A stretch of 5,204 nucleotides of DNA from Anaerolineae bacterium (GCA_020851855.1 JADZBY010000133.1:1-5204), one strand, 5' to 3'. Counted from the first letter of the stretch, positions 1-4,752 are shown. The notes: a model not told the origin generated them from the sequence alone. Program-made: numbers and translations.

Positions 1-234
1 ACGAGAGAATGCAGACTGTGTCAAGCGGTGCTGGAAATGGCAAGATGCGGTGTGGATGATCTGGTCGGCGACGCGCGGGTTGTCCCGGCGCCAGTCGCCG
101 ATGAGCGGCCACGACGACCCCATGTACGTGATGCCCAGGCCGATCATGCCCAGCACGGCGCACACCGGCGCGATGAGCTGGGCGATGTCGCGGGCGTCGG
201 TGAAGAACGGGTTGATGGCATCCCGAAGGGACAT
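1..234 (-). CDS. Small membrane protein, 5' part only (VirB2/pilin-like topology); apparently disrupted
   Basis: Reading the reverse strand from an ATG at 234 gives 78 codons with no stop before the window edge. It begins MSLRDAINPFFTDARD and continues into a hydrophobic stretch (IAQLIAPVCAVLGMIGLGITYMG, about residues 17-39) that can span a membrane, followed by SSWPLIGDWRRDNPRVADQIIH. An AGGGAGAG ribosome-binding site lies 8 bases upstream of the ATG. Codon third positions are almost all G or C until about codon 62 (near position 49). After that the translation (TASCHFQHRLTQ) loses both GC bias and protein-like character, so I infer a recombination junction there. The layout (short N-terminus, one membrane helix, basic loop) recalls VirB2/TrbC-type secretion pilins, but there is no diagnostic motif and the second membrane helix is missing. 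Function is not assigned. Confidence 0.5.
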   Translation of the reverse strand, partial: MSLRDAINPFFTDARDIAQLIAPVCAVLGMIGLGITYMGSSWPLIGDWRRDNPRVADQIIHTASCHFQHRLTQSAFSR

Positions 235-260
235 GGCAGGCACTCTCCCTGGCCAGAACG

Positions 261-360
261 CGGGTGAGGCGTCAGGGCGAGCGGGGCCGAGCCTCACGCG
301 CGGTTTCGCTGGCAGGGACCACCCCTGCTTACGGGATCACTTCCGTGCTCCGCCCTGACG
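261..360. repeat. Cluster of inverted repeats upstream of the reverse-strand gene
   Basis: Several arms are visible. A perfect 10-base inverted repeat, CGTCAGGGCG at 270-279 and CGCCCTGACG at 351-360, encloses about 70 bases. A 9/10 match pairs 261-270 with 291-300 (core GTGAGGC/GCCTCAC). GCAGGG/CCCTGC at 312-317/323-328 makes a tight hairpin with a 5-base loop. ACGG/CCGT at 331-334/343-346 is a weak fourth stem. The first two overlap at position 270 and cannot both form fully. The element sits at the left edge of the lower-GC cassette and in the 5' leader side of the reverse-strand gene. It could be a structured leader, a terminator-like element or a mobile-element end; the sequence alone does not decide. 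Confidence 0.45.
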
Positions 361-376
361 AGGGGAAGATAGCGAG

Positions 377-592
377 ATGACAGGAGGATTGCGTGCAGTA
401 GTGGGTTGTTTTCCTATACAATGGGGCAATCTCGGTGATAAGGGGATTCAGAGATGCGCAGTTGTACTGATCGATGGTTTTCGCGATGCTGCTCAGCTTA
501 TAGCTGACCTTGGCTATGAGAGAGCTTACTTGGGATCGTCGCTCCCGCCCACGTCAATGCCCTTACTGAGGATCGCTACCGGATCGTATTAG
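377..592 (+). CDS. Doubtful small ORF directly upstream of the ATPase
   Basis: This is a 71-codon reading frame (MTGGLRAVVGCFP...). The only features in its favour are position and a plausible middle (VVLIDGFRDAAQLIADLGYERAYL). Its TAG stop (590-592) overlaps the AGGAG used by the ATPase, which would suit translational coupling. Against it: the ATG has only a distant GAGGGG upstream. The strong AGGAGG (382-387) lies inside the frame, with no well-spaced start after it (the in-frame GTG at 401 is 13 bases away). The tail (SSLPPTSMPLLRIATGSY) looks non-coding. It matches no family I know. It may equally be the untranslated leader of the ATPase gene. Confidence 0.2.
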   Translation: MTGGLRAVVGCFPIQWGNLGDKGIQRCAVVLIDGFRDAAQLIADLGYERAYLGSSLPPTSMPLLRIATGSY

Positions 593-595
593 GAG
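591..595 (+). promoter_or_regulatory. Ribosome-binding site deciding the ATPase start
   Basis: AGGAG lies 1 base before the ATG at 597 but 10 bases before a second in-frame ATG at 606. A 1-base gap cannot work as a Shine-Dalgarno spacing, whereas 10 is acceptable. The start at 606 (protein MIKVEDVFTPG...) is therefore preferred over 597 (MATMIKVED...). Confidence 0.55.
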
Positions 596-605
596 CATGG
601 CTACC

Positions 606-1943
606 ATGATTAAAGTGGAAGATGTCTTCACTCCTGGAAGGTTTCCTGCACACAATTACGTGTCCAGAAGAGTTGACAACAAGCCCATTGACGACCAGAT
701 CATTGACTGTCTTAAGAACTTCATTGCCTTTGTCTTTGGCCCATCAAAGCAGGGGAAAACTGTACTGGCGGAAGAGATCACCAGAAAGGGTTCCTATAGG
801 GCATTTTGGGTGGACGCCCGGAACTTCAAATCATCCGATGAGTTCTGGGGAGTTGTTGCATCTACTATGGGACTTACGATATCCGAAATCGTGAGCATTC
901 AACAGTCAAAAAACAGAAAACTATCGGGGGGGATCAGCGCAAGACTGCTCGCATGGTTTACCGGCGAGATCCAATTAGGTGCCTCTTCCGAAACAAGTAC
1001 AGGGTCTCAAACTGAACGGCGACGAGAAATCCCAAGGGATCCGCGGCAGCAAGCGCCAGATACACCAAGCTTGCTCGTAGTCGATAACTTTCACTACATT
1101 CAGGATAGAGGCGTACAGAAAGAGATATTACGCGAGGTCAAGAATTGGTCACGAGACCTCTCCATTATTGTTATTGCCATAACTGAACAGGCTGACTATC
1201 TGACCTGGATTGAGGGAGAATTGAGAGGGCGTGTGGTGCCCTTTGCTGTGAAGAGGTGGGAGATCGCGGAATTGCGGGAGTTGGGTCACCGAGGATTTAG
1301 ATCCTTGAACATTGAAGCTACAGATCTGGTTGTGCAGCGACTGGCAGAGCAGAGTCTGGGATGTCCATCCGTAATGCAGAGTACCTGTCTTGCTCTTCTT
1401 CGAGAACTTGAGATCAAGACCAGGCAAAGGACGAGATTAGTATTGCAGCTTGACGATGTAGAGAAGCGCTTGAGTAGTGCATTCTATGCTGTGGCCAAGC
1501 AGTATAACATGGAGACCTATTATCGAGAGATGCTCGAGCTTACCCAAAAGCCTGATTCTCAGCATCAGACGGTAACAATGCGTGCACAACCCAAGTACAA
1601 TATCCGCGAGGATTCCAGTGTCACGATACCAGAGCTTGTTCTGCACGCGCTAAAGTATGGCAGTGAAACTTGGATGACGTTCCAGGACATCCTTGCGAGG
1701 CTACGAGAAATAGCTCTTACTAACGTGCCTGACAGTCTGATCAGGAACTGCTTGAATGAATTGGATGCCGCCAGCAAGTTAGTTTGGGAGACCAGGTTGG
1801 AGAGAACGGCTATGAGAGAAAAGACTGATCCGGAAGAGGCGCTTCTTCACTGGAATGCGCGGAAGGATTTAGTACAGATATTGGACCCATACTTTCTTCT
1901 TTTCATTCGGTGGTCGGGCTATGTAGTCGGAGAGACTCGATAG
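606..1943 (+). CDS. P-loop ATPase, STAND/archaeal-ATPase-like, putative signalling or defence switch
   Basis: The product is a 445-residue soluble protein with no signal peptide or membrane segment. Residues 1-40 (VFTPGRFPAHNYVSRR) precede a Walker A, GPSKQGKT, at 45-52. Walker B is LLVVDNFHY at 156-164, preceded by a charged, probably disordered insert (about 128-153). WSRDLSIIVIAIT at 181-193 looks like the sensor-1 strand. LGCPSVMQ at 251-258 is a GxP-type lid motif as in STAND and Cdc6-like ATPases. A C-terminal winged-helix-like part (about 340-400) ends in ILDPYFLLFIRW (425-436), which recalls the DPFLRFW-type ending of archaeal-type ATPases. No separate effector domain (nuclease, TIR, protease, pore) is visible, so output may come from a partner or from DNA binding. 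The gene is lower in GC than its flanks, suggesting transfer. A CBS-domain gene follows 93 bases downstream on the same strand. The ATPase call is firm; the STAND-like assignment and any defence role are inferred. Confidence 0.85.
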   Translation: MIKVEDVFTPGRFPAHNYVSRRVDNKPIDDQIIDCLKNFIAFVFGPSKQGKTVLAEEITRKGSYRAFWVDARNFKSSDEFWGVVASTMGLTISEIVSIQQSKNRKLSGGISARLLAWFTGEIQLGASSETSTGSQTERRREIPRDPRQQAPDTPSLLVVDNFHYIQDRGVQKEILREVKNWSRDLSIIVIAITEQADYLTWIEGELRGRVVPFAVKRWEIAELRELGHRGFRSLNIEATDLVVQRLAEQSLGCPSVMQSTCLALLRELEIKTRQRTRLVLQLDDVEKRLSSAFYAVAKQYNMETYYREMLELTQKPDSQHQTVTMRAQPKYNIREDSSVTIPELVLHALKYGSETWMTFQDILARLREIALTNVPDSLIRNCLNELDAASKLVWETRLERTAMREKTDPEEALLHWNARKDLVQILDPYFLLFIRWSGYVVGETR

Positions 1944-2025
1944 CTCCCGCGCTGGCCGGCCTCTCTTGCGATCCGCTGTGAATGCGTATAGACTTTGCTT
2001 AATGCGCCAACGCTGATTCGACGTC

Positions 2026-2030
2026 GGAGG
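2026..2030 (+). promoter_or_regulatory. Ribosome-binding site deciding the CBS gene start
   Basis: GGAGG lies 6 bases before a GTG at 2037, an ideal spacing. The frame is also open from a TTG at 1995, but no ribosome-binding site precedes that codon. The extra residues it would add (LNAPTLIRRRRPP) are not part of the CBS fold. Confidence 0.7.
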
Positions 2031-2036
2031 CCCCCC

Positions 2037-2453
2037 GTGAATTGCACCGTTGAACGGATCATGACCATAAAAGCGGAATGCGTGGTGCTAAAGAAAAGGG
2101 ATACTATTCGAACCCTCAAAGCTAGACTCCGCCAGAAGCAGCAACGCGCGGCAATTGTTATGTCCGACGATGGAAGGAGCCTCGCAGGGATCATTACTGC
2201 TACTGACCTTTACTACGCCGCTGATGATGACTTAATCGGAGACTACTATCACAAAGAACTTACCACTATCTTGCGAACAGACCCGGTTGGCAAAGCACTG
2301 CAAGCTCTTAACAGTAATCATGTTCACCAATTAGTGGTAATTGACAGCGAGTACATGCCTCTAGGAATCCTCTGGGACTTTATGGCAGTTCTTGGTTGCC
2401 CTGATGAAGAGCCACCTACCAGGAGACGCACAAGAGCAAGCACCACGAGGTAG
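2037..2453 (+). CDS. Stand-alone CBS-pair protein, likely adenine-nucleotide sensor
   Basis: The product is 138 residues from a GTG start. CBS motif 1 spans about residues 5-60 (VERIMT at 5-10, AAIVMSDDGRSLAGIITATDL at about 38-58). CBS motif 2 spans about 67-120 (DPVGKALQALNSNHVHQLVVID, then PLGILWDFM at 108-116). Together they form one Bateman module. The first repeat keeps the T-x-x-D (TATD, 54-57) that in CBS families contacts the ribose of bound AMP, ATP or SAM. The second has WDFM in that place and probably lacks this contact, so one ligand site is expected. The tail after residue 121 is short, basic and Arg-rich (RRRTRAS) and could contact nucleic acid or the partner. No catalytic domain is attached, so it likely acts as a sensor for another protein, most simply the ATPase encoded just upstream on the same strand. 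Their shared lower GC suggests they moved together. The CBS call is firm; ligand and partner are inferred. Confidence 0.85.
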   Translation: MNCTVERIMTIKAECVVLKKRDTIRTLKARLRQKQQRAAIVMSDDGRSLAGIITATDLYYAADDDLIGDYYHKELTTILRTDPVGKALQALNSNHVHQLVVIDSEYMPLGILWDFMAVLGCPDEEPPTRRRTRASTTR

Positions 2454-2526
2454 TCGGCGGAACTGATAATCCCACCTACTACTTCGGTATACCTAGCGCA
2501 AAGTTCCACGCTCCTGTAAAAAGATC

Positions 2527-2703
2527 GCATGCGGCTCTCCCGCCCATGCCCACACCACCGTCACATCCGCCGCCTGGCCGGGCAGCAGGTCGAAGGGCGC
2601 GAGGCCCTCGGCGGGCACACGCGGGCCGGGCGAGTGCGGCGCGTAGCCGAAAGCCATCCAGATGTCGTCCGGCCTGATATGCACCGGCTCCATGTCCCCG
2701 TTC
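2527..2703 (-). pseudogene. Antisense internal fragment of an unrelated high-GC gene
   Basis: The reverse strand from about 2703 to 2527 reads as about 59 codons with nearly all third positions G or C. They translate to protein-like sequence: GDMEPVHIRPDDIWMAFGYA, PHSPGPRVPAEG, LAPFDLLPGQAADVTVVWAW, AGEP. The alternating hydrophobic pattern (ADVTVVWAW) suggests a beta-rich, perhaps extracellular domain. There is no start or proper end. To the right the strand becomes antisense to a recombinase remnant. To the left the sequence becomes lower in GC and non-protein-like (HAIFLQERGTLR). I read it as an internal piece of a gene trapped between two recombination junctions. The parent protein is not recognised. 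It may belong to the same former locus as the reverse-strand gene at 1-234, now split by the cassette; that is speculation. Confidence 0.5.
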
Positions 2704-2979
2704 AGGTCAACGAGATGCTGAGGCTGAGCGCACAGAGTGTCGAGGAGATGGCGCGCAACTGGGATACAGCAGACCCCGTGGACAAGCAGAGCTTTGCCCG
2801 GACGATCTTCTCCGAGATCATCTTCGACCTCGATACGCGGCACATCGTTGACTTCAAGATGATGCCCTATGCCGAGGCATTCTTGCAGATGCGTGTCACG
2901 CTCGAGGAGTTAACCGGCAACAAAACGCCAGCGCCGAAAACGACGCTGGCAGTTCAGAGGAGTATACTCCGTTGCCCCT
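2703..2979 (+). pseudogene. C-terminal remnant of a large serine recombinase
   Basis: In the forward frame, VNEMLRLSAQSVEEMARNWD, then TADPVDKQSFARTIFSEIIF, DLDTRHIVDFKMMPYAEAFL and QMRVTLEEL match the usual C-terminal end of large serine recombinases. In that family a helix ending in a 'D-x-x-x-K/R-x-x-x-x-R-x-I-F-x-x-I/V' stretch is followed by a strand 'I-V-x-F-x-x-K/M-P-x-A-x-x-F-L'. The catalytic resolvase domain, with its nucleophilic serine, and the zinc-ribbon part are absent: upstream lies an antisense piece of another gene. The fragment has no start and cannot be active. The frame stays open to 3113, but protein-like character fades after about 2920. It shows that an integrative element once used this site. 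Confidence 0.65.
2959..2970. repeat. Perfect 12-base palindrome GGAGTATACTCC
   Basis: The two halves are exactly self-complementary. It lies between the end of the recombinase remnant and the helix-turn-helix frame. It could be an operator, a recombination crossover region or a small hairpin. A shorter palindrome with the same GTATAC core, GGTATACC, lies at 2486-2493, on the other side of the antisense fragment. Confidence 0.5.
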
Positions 2980-3267
2980 ATGAGGTTACGGTGGTGCGAA
3001 ACGGTGCATGCGCTACCCAGCGTGGAAGACACCGTTCGCAGCCTCGTTCAGCGGCTCCACATCGGCTTCCCCGGTTCTGCCCCTCGCAAACGCTCAACCG
3101 CCGAGCGCGATGATGGTATTCGCGAAAAGTACGCCGGCGGCCTGAGCATTCCGAAGTTGGCTCGCGAGTATCGCCTGTCGCGGGCGCGCATTCACCAGAT
3201 TCTGCATCGACGACACCGACGAAGGGCTTTCCAGGCTTGCGAACGCGACGAGGCGTTGTCAGGATGA
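2980..3267 (+). CDS. Small helix-turn-helix protein or frame-shifted recombinase tail
   Basis: This is a 95-codon frame whose middle and end look coding. RKRSTAERDDGIREKYAGG, LSIPKLAREYRLSRARIHQI, LHRR form a clear helix-turn-helix (about residues 37-75) of the resolvase/Mor/HTH_7 type: 'I-x-x-x-Y-x-x-G-x-S/I-x-x-L-A-x-x-Y-x-L-S-x-x-R-I-x-x-I'. The start is uncertain. ATG 2980 has an AGAGGAG only at 2956-2962, 17 bases away, and in-frame GTGs at 3004 and 3022 have no better site. The preceding recombinase remnant is in a different frame. Either this is an independent small DNA-binding protein, or it was the C-terminal tail of a neighbouring protein and lost its frame. The C-terminal tail (RRRAFQACERDEALSG) is unremarkable. 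Confidence 0.45.
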   Translation: MRLRWCETVHALPSVEDTVRSLVQRLHIGFPGSAPRKRSTAERDDGIREKYAGGLSIPKLAREYRLSRARIHQILHRRHRRRAFQACERDEALSG

Positions 3268-3483
3268 TGCGCTCCCTCGCCTTTTGGGCATTCCAGACCA
3301 CGGTGTACTCGTACTGGCATCCTCTAGTGACTTCGGATAGGTCGGGTCAGTCAGGAAGCCGGACTCTTCAACCCTTTATGCTACTCGGCCAGCTTGCTTC
3401 CGCATCCGGCAGGGTGAGGTCGGGCGGCGGCTGCACTCACTCACTCTCTCACCATGAGACGTGTTTGACTATCTTGGGCTACT

Positions 3484-3510
3484 TGACAACTTCCAAAATC
3501 GGCAGATAAT
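3484..3510 (+). promoter_or_regulatory. Candidate sigma-70-type promoter of the LacI-family gene
   Basis: A perfect -35 TTGACA (3484-3489) is followed after 15 bases by GATAAT (3505-3510), a 5/6 match to the -10 consensus. The spacer is shorter than the usual 17. The main operator begins 5 bases after the -10, so bound repressor would cover the transcription start. Confidence 0.45.
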
Positions 3511-3514
3511 GAGG

Positions 3515-3538
3515 TTATCTGGCAACGTTGTCAGATAA
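3515..3538. promoter_or_regulatory. LacI-type operator 1 (24-base near-perfect palindrome)
   Basis: Arms TTATCTG (3515-3521) and CAGATAA (3532-3538) flank GC-AACGTT-GT. The 24-base site is symmetric about 3526/3527 in 11 of 12 base pairs (only C3523/T3531-side position G3522 breaks it). The centre is a CpG step in AACGTT, as in PurR, CcpA and other LacI-family operators, where the hinge leucine inserts. It lies between the promoter and the regulator gene, so autoregulation is expected. A third copy of the arm, CAGATAA at 3503-3509, allows an alternative 7-base hairpin with 3515-3521. Confidence 0.75.
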
Positions 3539-3545
3539 CGTTGCC
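3534..3545. promoter_or_regulatory. LacI-type operator 2, overlapping operator 1
   Basis: GATAACGTTGCC has the same AACGTT core (3537-3542), and its right half GTTGCC mirrors the GGCAAC of operator 1. Its centre lies 13 bases from that of operator 1 and the two sites share bases, so one dimer probably excludes another. It may tune occupancy or be a weaker half-site. Confidence 0.5.
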
Positions 3546-3582
3546 GGAAAAGGGTTTGGTCGCGAAAACAGGTATTTAGCTT

Positions 3583-4620
3583 ATGTCGGCTACCCTCAGA
3601 GACGTTGCCAAACTCGCCGGAGTCTCGGTCAGCACCGTCTCGCGTGTCATCCGCAACGAGCGCTATGTTGACGAAGACACCCGCCAGCGCGTCAGCGACG
3701 CGATCCGTCGCCTCCAGTACCGCCCCTACGTCGTCGCACGGCAGTTGAAGTCGGGCCGAACCTACGCCATCGGCTTCATCATGCACGACATCTCGAACCC
3801 CTTCTTCAGCACCGCCGTTAAGGGCGCCGAACAATACATCCGCCAGCTTGAGAATCCGAACTACGAGCTGATCCTGTGCAACACAGGCGGCGATTCAGAA
3901 CGAGAGGGCAAAAGTATCGAGCTGCTGCTCAACCGCCGCGTGGAAGGCATTATTGTCTCGTCGAACGCGACGGTCGAGAGCATCGATACATTGCGCCATG
4001 TCGTTGAAGAGCACCACATTCCGGTCGTATCCATCGATAACCACCTGGGCGGCTTCGAGTTGGGCGTCGTGAGCATCGACCATTACGCGGGTGCGTACCA
4101 GCTTGCGCGCCATCTGGTCGAAATCCACGGCCACCGGCGTATCGGCATCATTACCGGAGCGCTACAGGAGAGCCACGCCCGTAAGCGGCTGCAAGGCTTC
4201 ACCGACGCGCTGGCTGCCTGCGGCGTCGGGGTTGCGCCGGAGTTGATCGGTGAGGGCGACTGGTTCGCCGAAAGCAGCTATGCCATCGTCCGGCGTTGGC
4301 TGGCGCTCGACGAGCCGCCCACCGCACTGTTCAGCAGCAACAACTTCATGAGCATCGGCGCACTGCGCGCCCTGCGCGACAGCGGGTTGCGCGTGCCCGA
4401 CGATATGGCGCTTGTCACCTTCGACGACGTGGCCTTTGGCGACCTGCTTCGCCCAACGTTGACCACACTTGAATATTCCTGGGAGCAGTTTGGCGCGGAG
4501 TCGGTGCGCCTGCTCTTGGAAGCCATCAATGGGGAAGGTGATGGTGTGTATCCGAGAGACATCCTCATCCCGTTCCGGTTTTTGATTCGCGAGTCGTGTG
4601 GCTGCGGCGAGCGCGATTAG
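3583..4620 (+). CDS. LacI/GalR-family transcriptional repressor
   Basis: The product is a complete 345-residue protein, the usual length for the family. The N-terminal helix-turn-helix is at residues 4-25 (LRDVAKLAGVSVSTVSRVIR). The hinge helix is at 47-60 (PYVVARQLKSGRT), with the leucine that inserts into the central CpG of operators. A periplasmic-binding-protein-like effector domain runs from about 62 to 340 (AIGFIMHDISNPFF near 62-75, EGIIVSS at 111-117, HRRIGIITG near 164-172, VTFDDVAFGDLLRPTLTTL at about 278-296). The protein ends in an unusual CGCGERD. The start ATG at 3583 gives the canonical N-terminus, although its ribosome-binding site (ACAGG, 10 bases away) is weak. Codon use is GC-rich like a resident gene. 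Operators with matching sequence lie before this gene and before the downstream M24 gene, so it likely represses both. The effector is unknown; in this family it is usually a sugar, nucleoside or related small molecule. Confidence 0.95.
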   Translation: MSATLRDVAKLAGVSVSTVSRVIRNERYVDEDTRQRVSDAIRRLQYRPYVVARQLKSGRTYAIGFIMHDISNPFFSTAVKGAEQYIRQLENPNYELILCNTGGDSEREGKSIELLLNRRVEGIIVSSNATVESIDTLRHVVEEHHIPVVSIDNHLGGFELGVVSIDHYAGAYQLARHLVEIHGHRRIGIITGALQESHARKRLQGFTDALAACGVGVAPELIGEGDWFAESSYAIVRRWLALDEPPTALFSSNNFMSIGALRALRDSGLRVPDDMALVTFDDVAFGDLLRPTLTTLEYSWEQFGAESVRLLLEAINGEGDGVYPRDILIPFRFLIRESCGCGERD

Positions 4621-4657
4621 GCGCACAAGCCGCTCACACTGAAAACGTCCTCTTTTT

Positions 4658-4686
4658 GGCGGTCACCGAACCGCTAGCGCCGTTTT
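4658..4686 (+). terminator. Weak candidate terminator after the LacI-family gene
   Basis: GCGGT (4659-4663) and ACCGC (4670-4674) form a 5-base-pair stem with a 6-base loop. Alternatively GGCG (4658-4661) pairs with CGCC (4678-4681). A short TTTT run follows at 4683-4686. The stem is short and the T-run brief, so termination would be partial at best. Confidence 0.25.
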
Positions 4687-4734
4687 GAGGCGAACATGGC
4701 AAAAAGTACCTGGCCCGCCTTCATTTCCTTTGCA

Positions 4735-4752
4735 TCTGGCAACGTTGCTAGA
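4735..4752. promoter_or_regulatory. LacI-type operator 3, upstream of the M24 gene
   Basis: TCTGGCAACGTTGCTAGA is symmetric about 4743/4744 in 8 of 9 base pairs. The stretch ATCTGGCAACGTTG (4734-4747) is identical over 14 bases to 3517-3530 in operator 1. It lies about 90 bases before the M24 start, the position expected of a repressor site near the promoter. I could not identify convincing -35 and -10 boxes around it. Confidence 0.75.

Larger units (their letters stand above)
235..605. other. Intergenic region between reverse-strand gene and ATPase
   Basis: This stretch of about 370 bases has no gene I can support firmly. It holds the inverted repeats at 261-360 and a change from GC-rich to mixed base composition near 361. 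It also holds a doubtful 71-codon ORF at 377-592, and presumably the ATPase promoter. A TATACAAT sequence at 415-422 resembles a -10 box, but I see no -35 at a fitting distance, so no promoter is called. Confidence 0.5.
361..2526. mobile_element. Lower-GC ATPase-CBS cassette, probably horizontally acquired
   Basis: Base composition drops from GC-rich to mixed near 361 and returns to GC-rich near 2526, where an unrelated antisense gene fragment begins. The ATPase and CBS genes lie wholly inside. Recombinase remains adjoin the right side and inverted repeats the left. Boundaries are approximate: they are set by composition and by the ends of coding fragments, not by recognised ends. No transposase, terminal inverted repeats or convincing target duplication was found. 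Confidence 0.4.
3268..3582. other. Intergenic region upstream of the LacI-family gene
   Basis: This stretch of about 315 bases has no gene I can support. A forward 90-codon frame across it (3237-3509) is rejected as non-protein-like. The first 200 bases hold nothing clear, apart from a short reverse-strand stretch near 3240-3330 that reads as possible decayed coding sequence. The last 100 bases hold the promoter and operators of the regulator gene. Confidence 0.5.

Noticed and set aside
28..358. Two overlapping forward ORFs of 79 and 102 codons
   Set aside because: They are antisense to the better-supported reverse-strand gene (1-234), which has a ribosome-binding site, a membrane helix and correct third-position bias. 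The forward translations are Arg/Pro/His-rich and not protein-like.
366..2525. AAGAT at 366-370 and at 2521-2525 as a target-site duplication of the cassette
   Set aside because: Five matching bases near two loosely defined borders are expected by chance, and no terminal inverted repeats accompany them.
2493..2843. Full 116-codon reverse-strand ORF as an intact gene
   Set aside because: Only the part from about 2703 to 2527 looks coding. The first 47 codons are antisense to the recombinase remnant, so the ORF is a chance fusion.
3235..3330. Reverse-strand stretch reading YEYTVVWNAQKARERIIL as a possible decayed transposase
   Set aside because: It looks somewhat protein-like, but it is short, bounded by a stop, antisense to the helix-turn-helix frame in part, and matches no family I can name with confidence.
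3237..3509. Forward 90-codon ORF between the helix-turn-helix frame and the LacI gene
   Set aside because: The translation is low in protein character (THSLSHHETC, SGQSGSRTLQ), has no ribosome-binding site and runs into the regulator's promoter.
4162..4626. Long reverse-strand ORFs opposite the LacI-family gene
   Set aside because: They are shadows of a GC-rich gene whose forward frame is an unmistakable full-length LacI-family protein.
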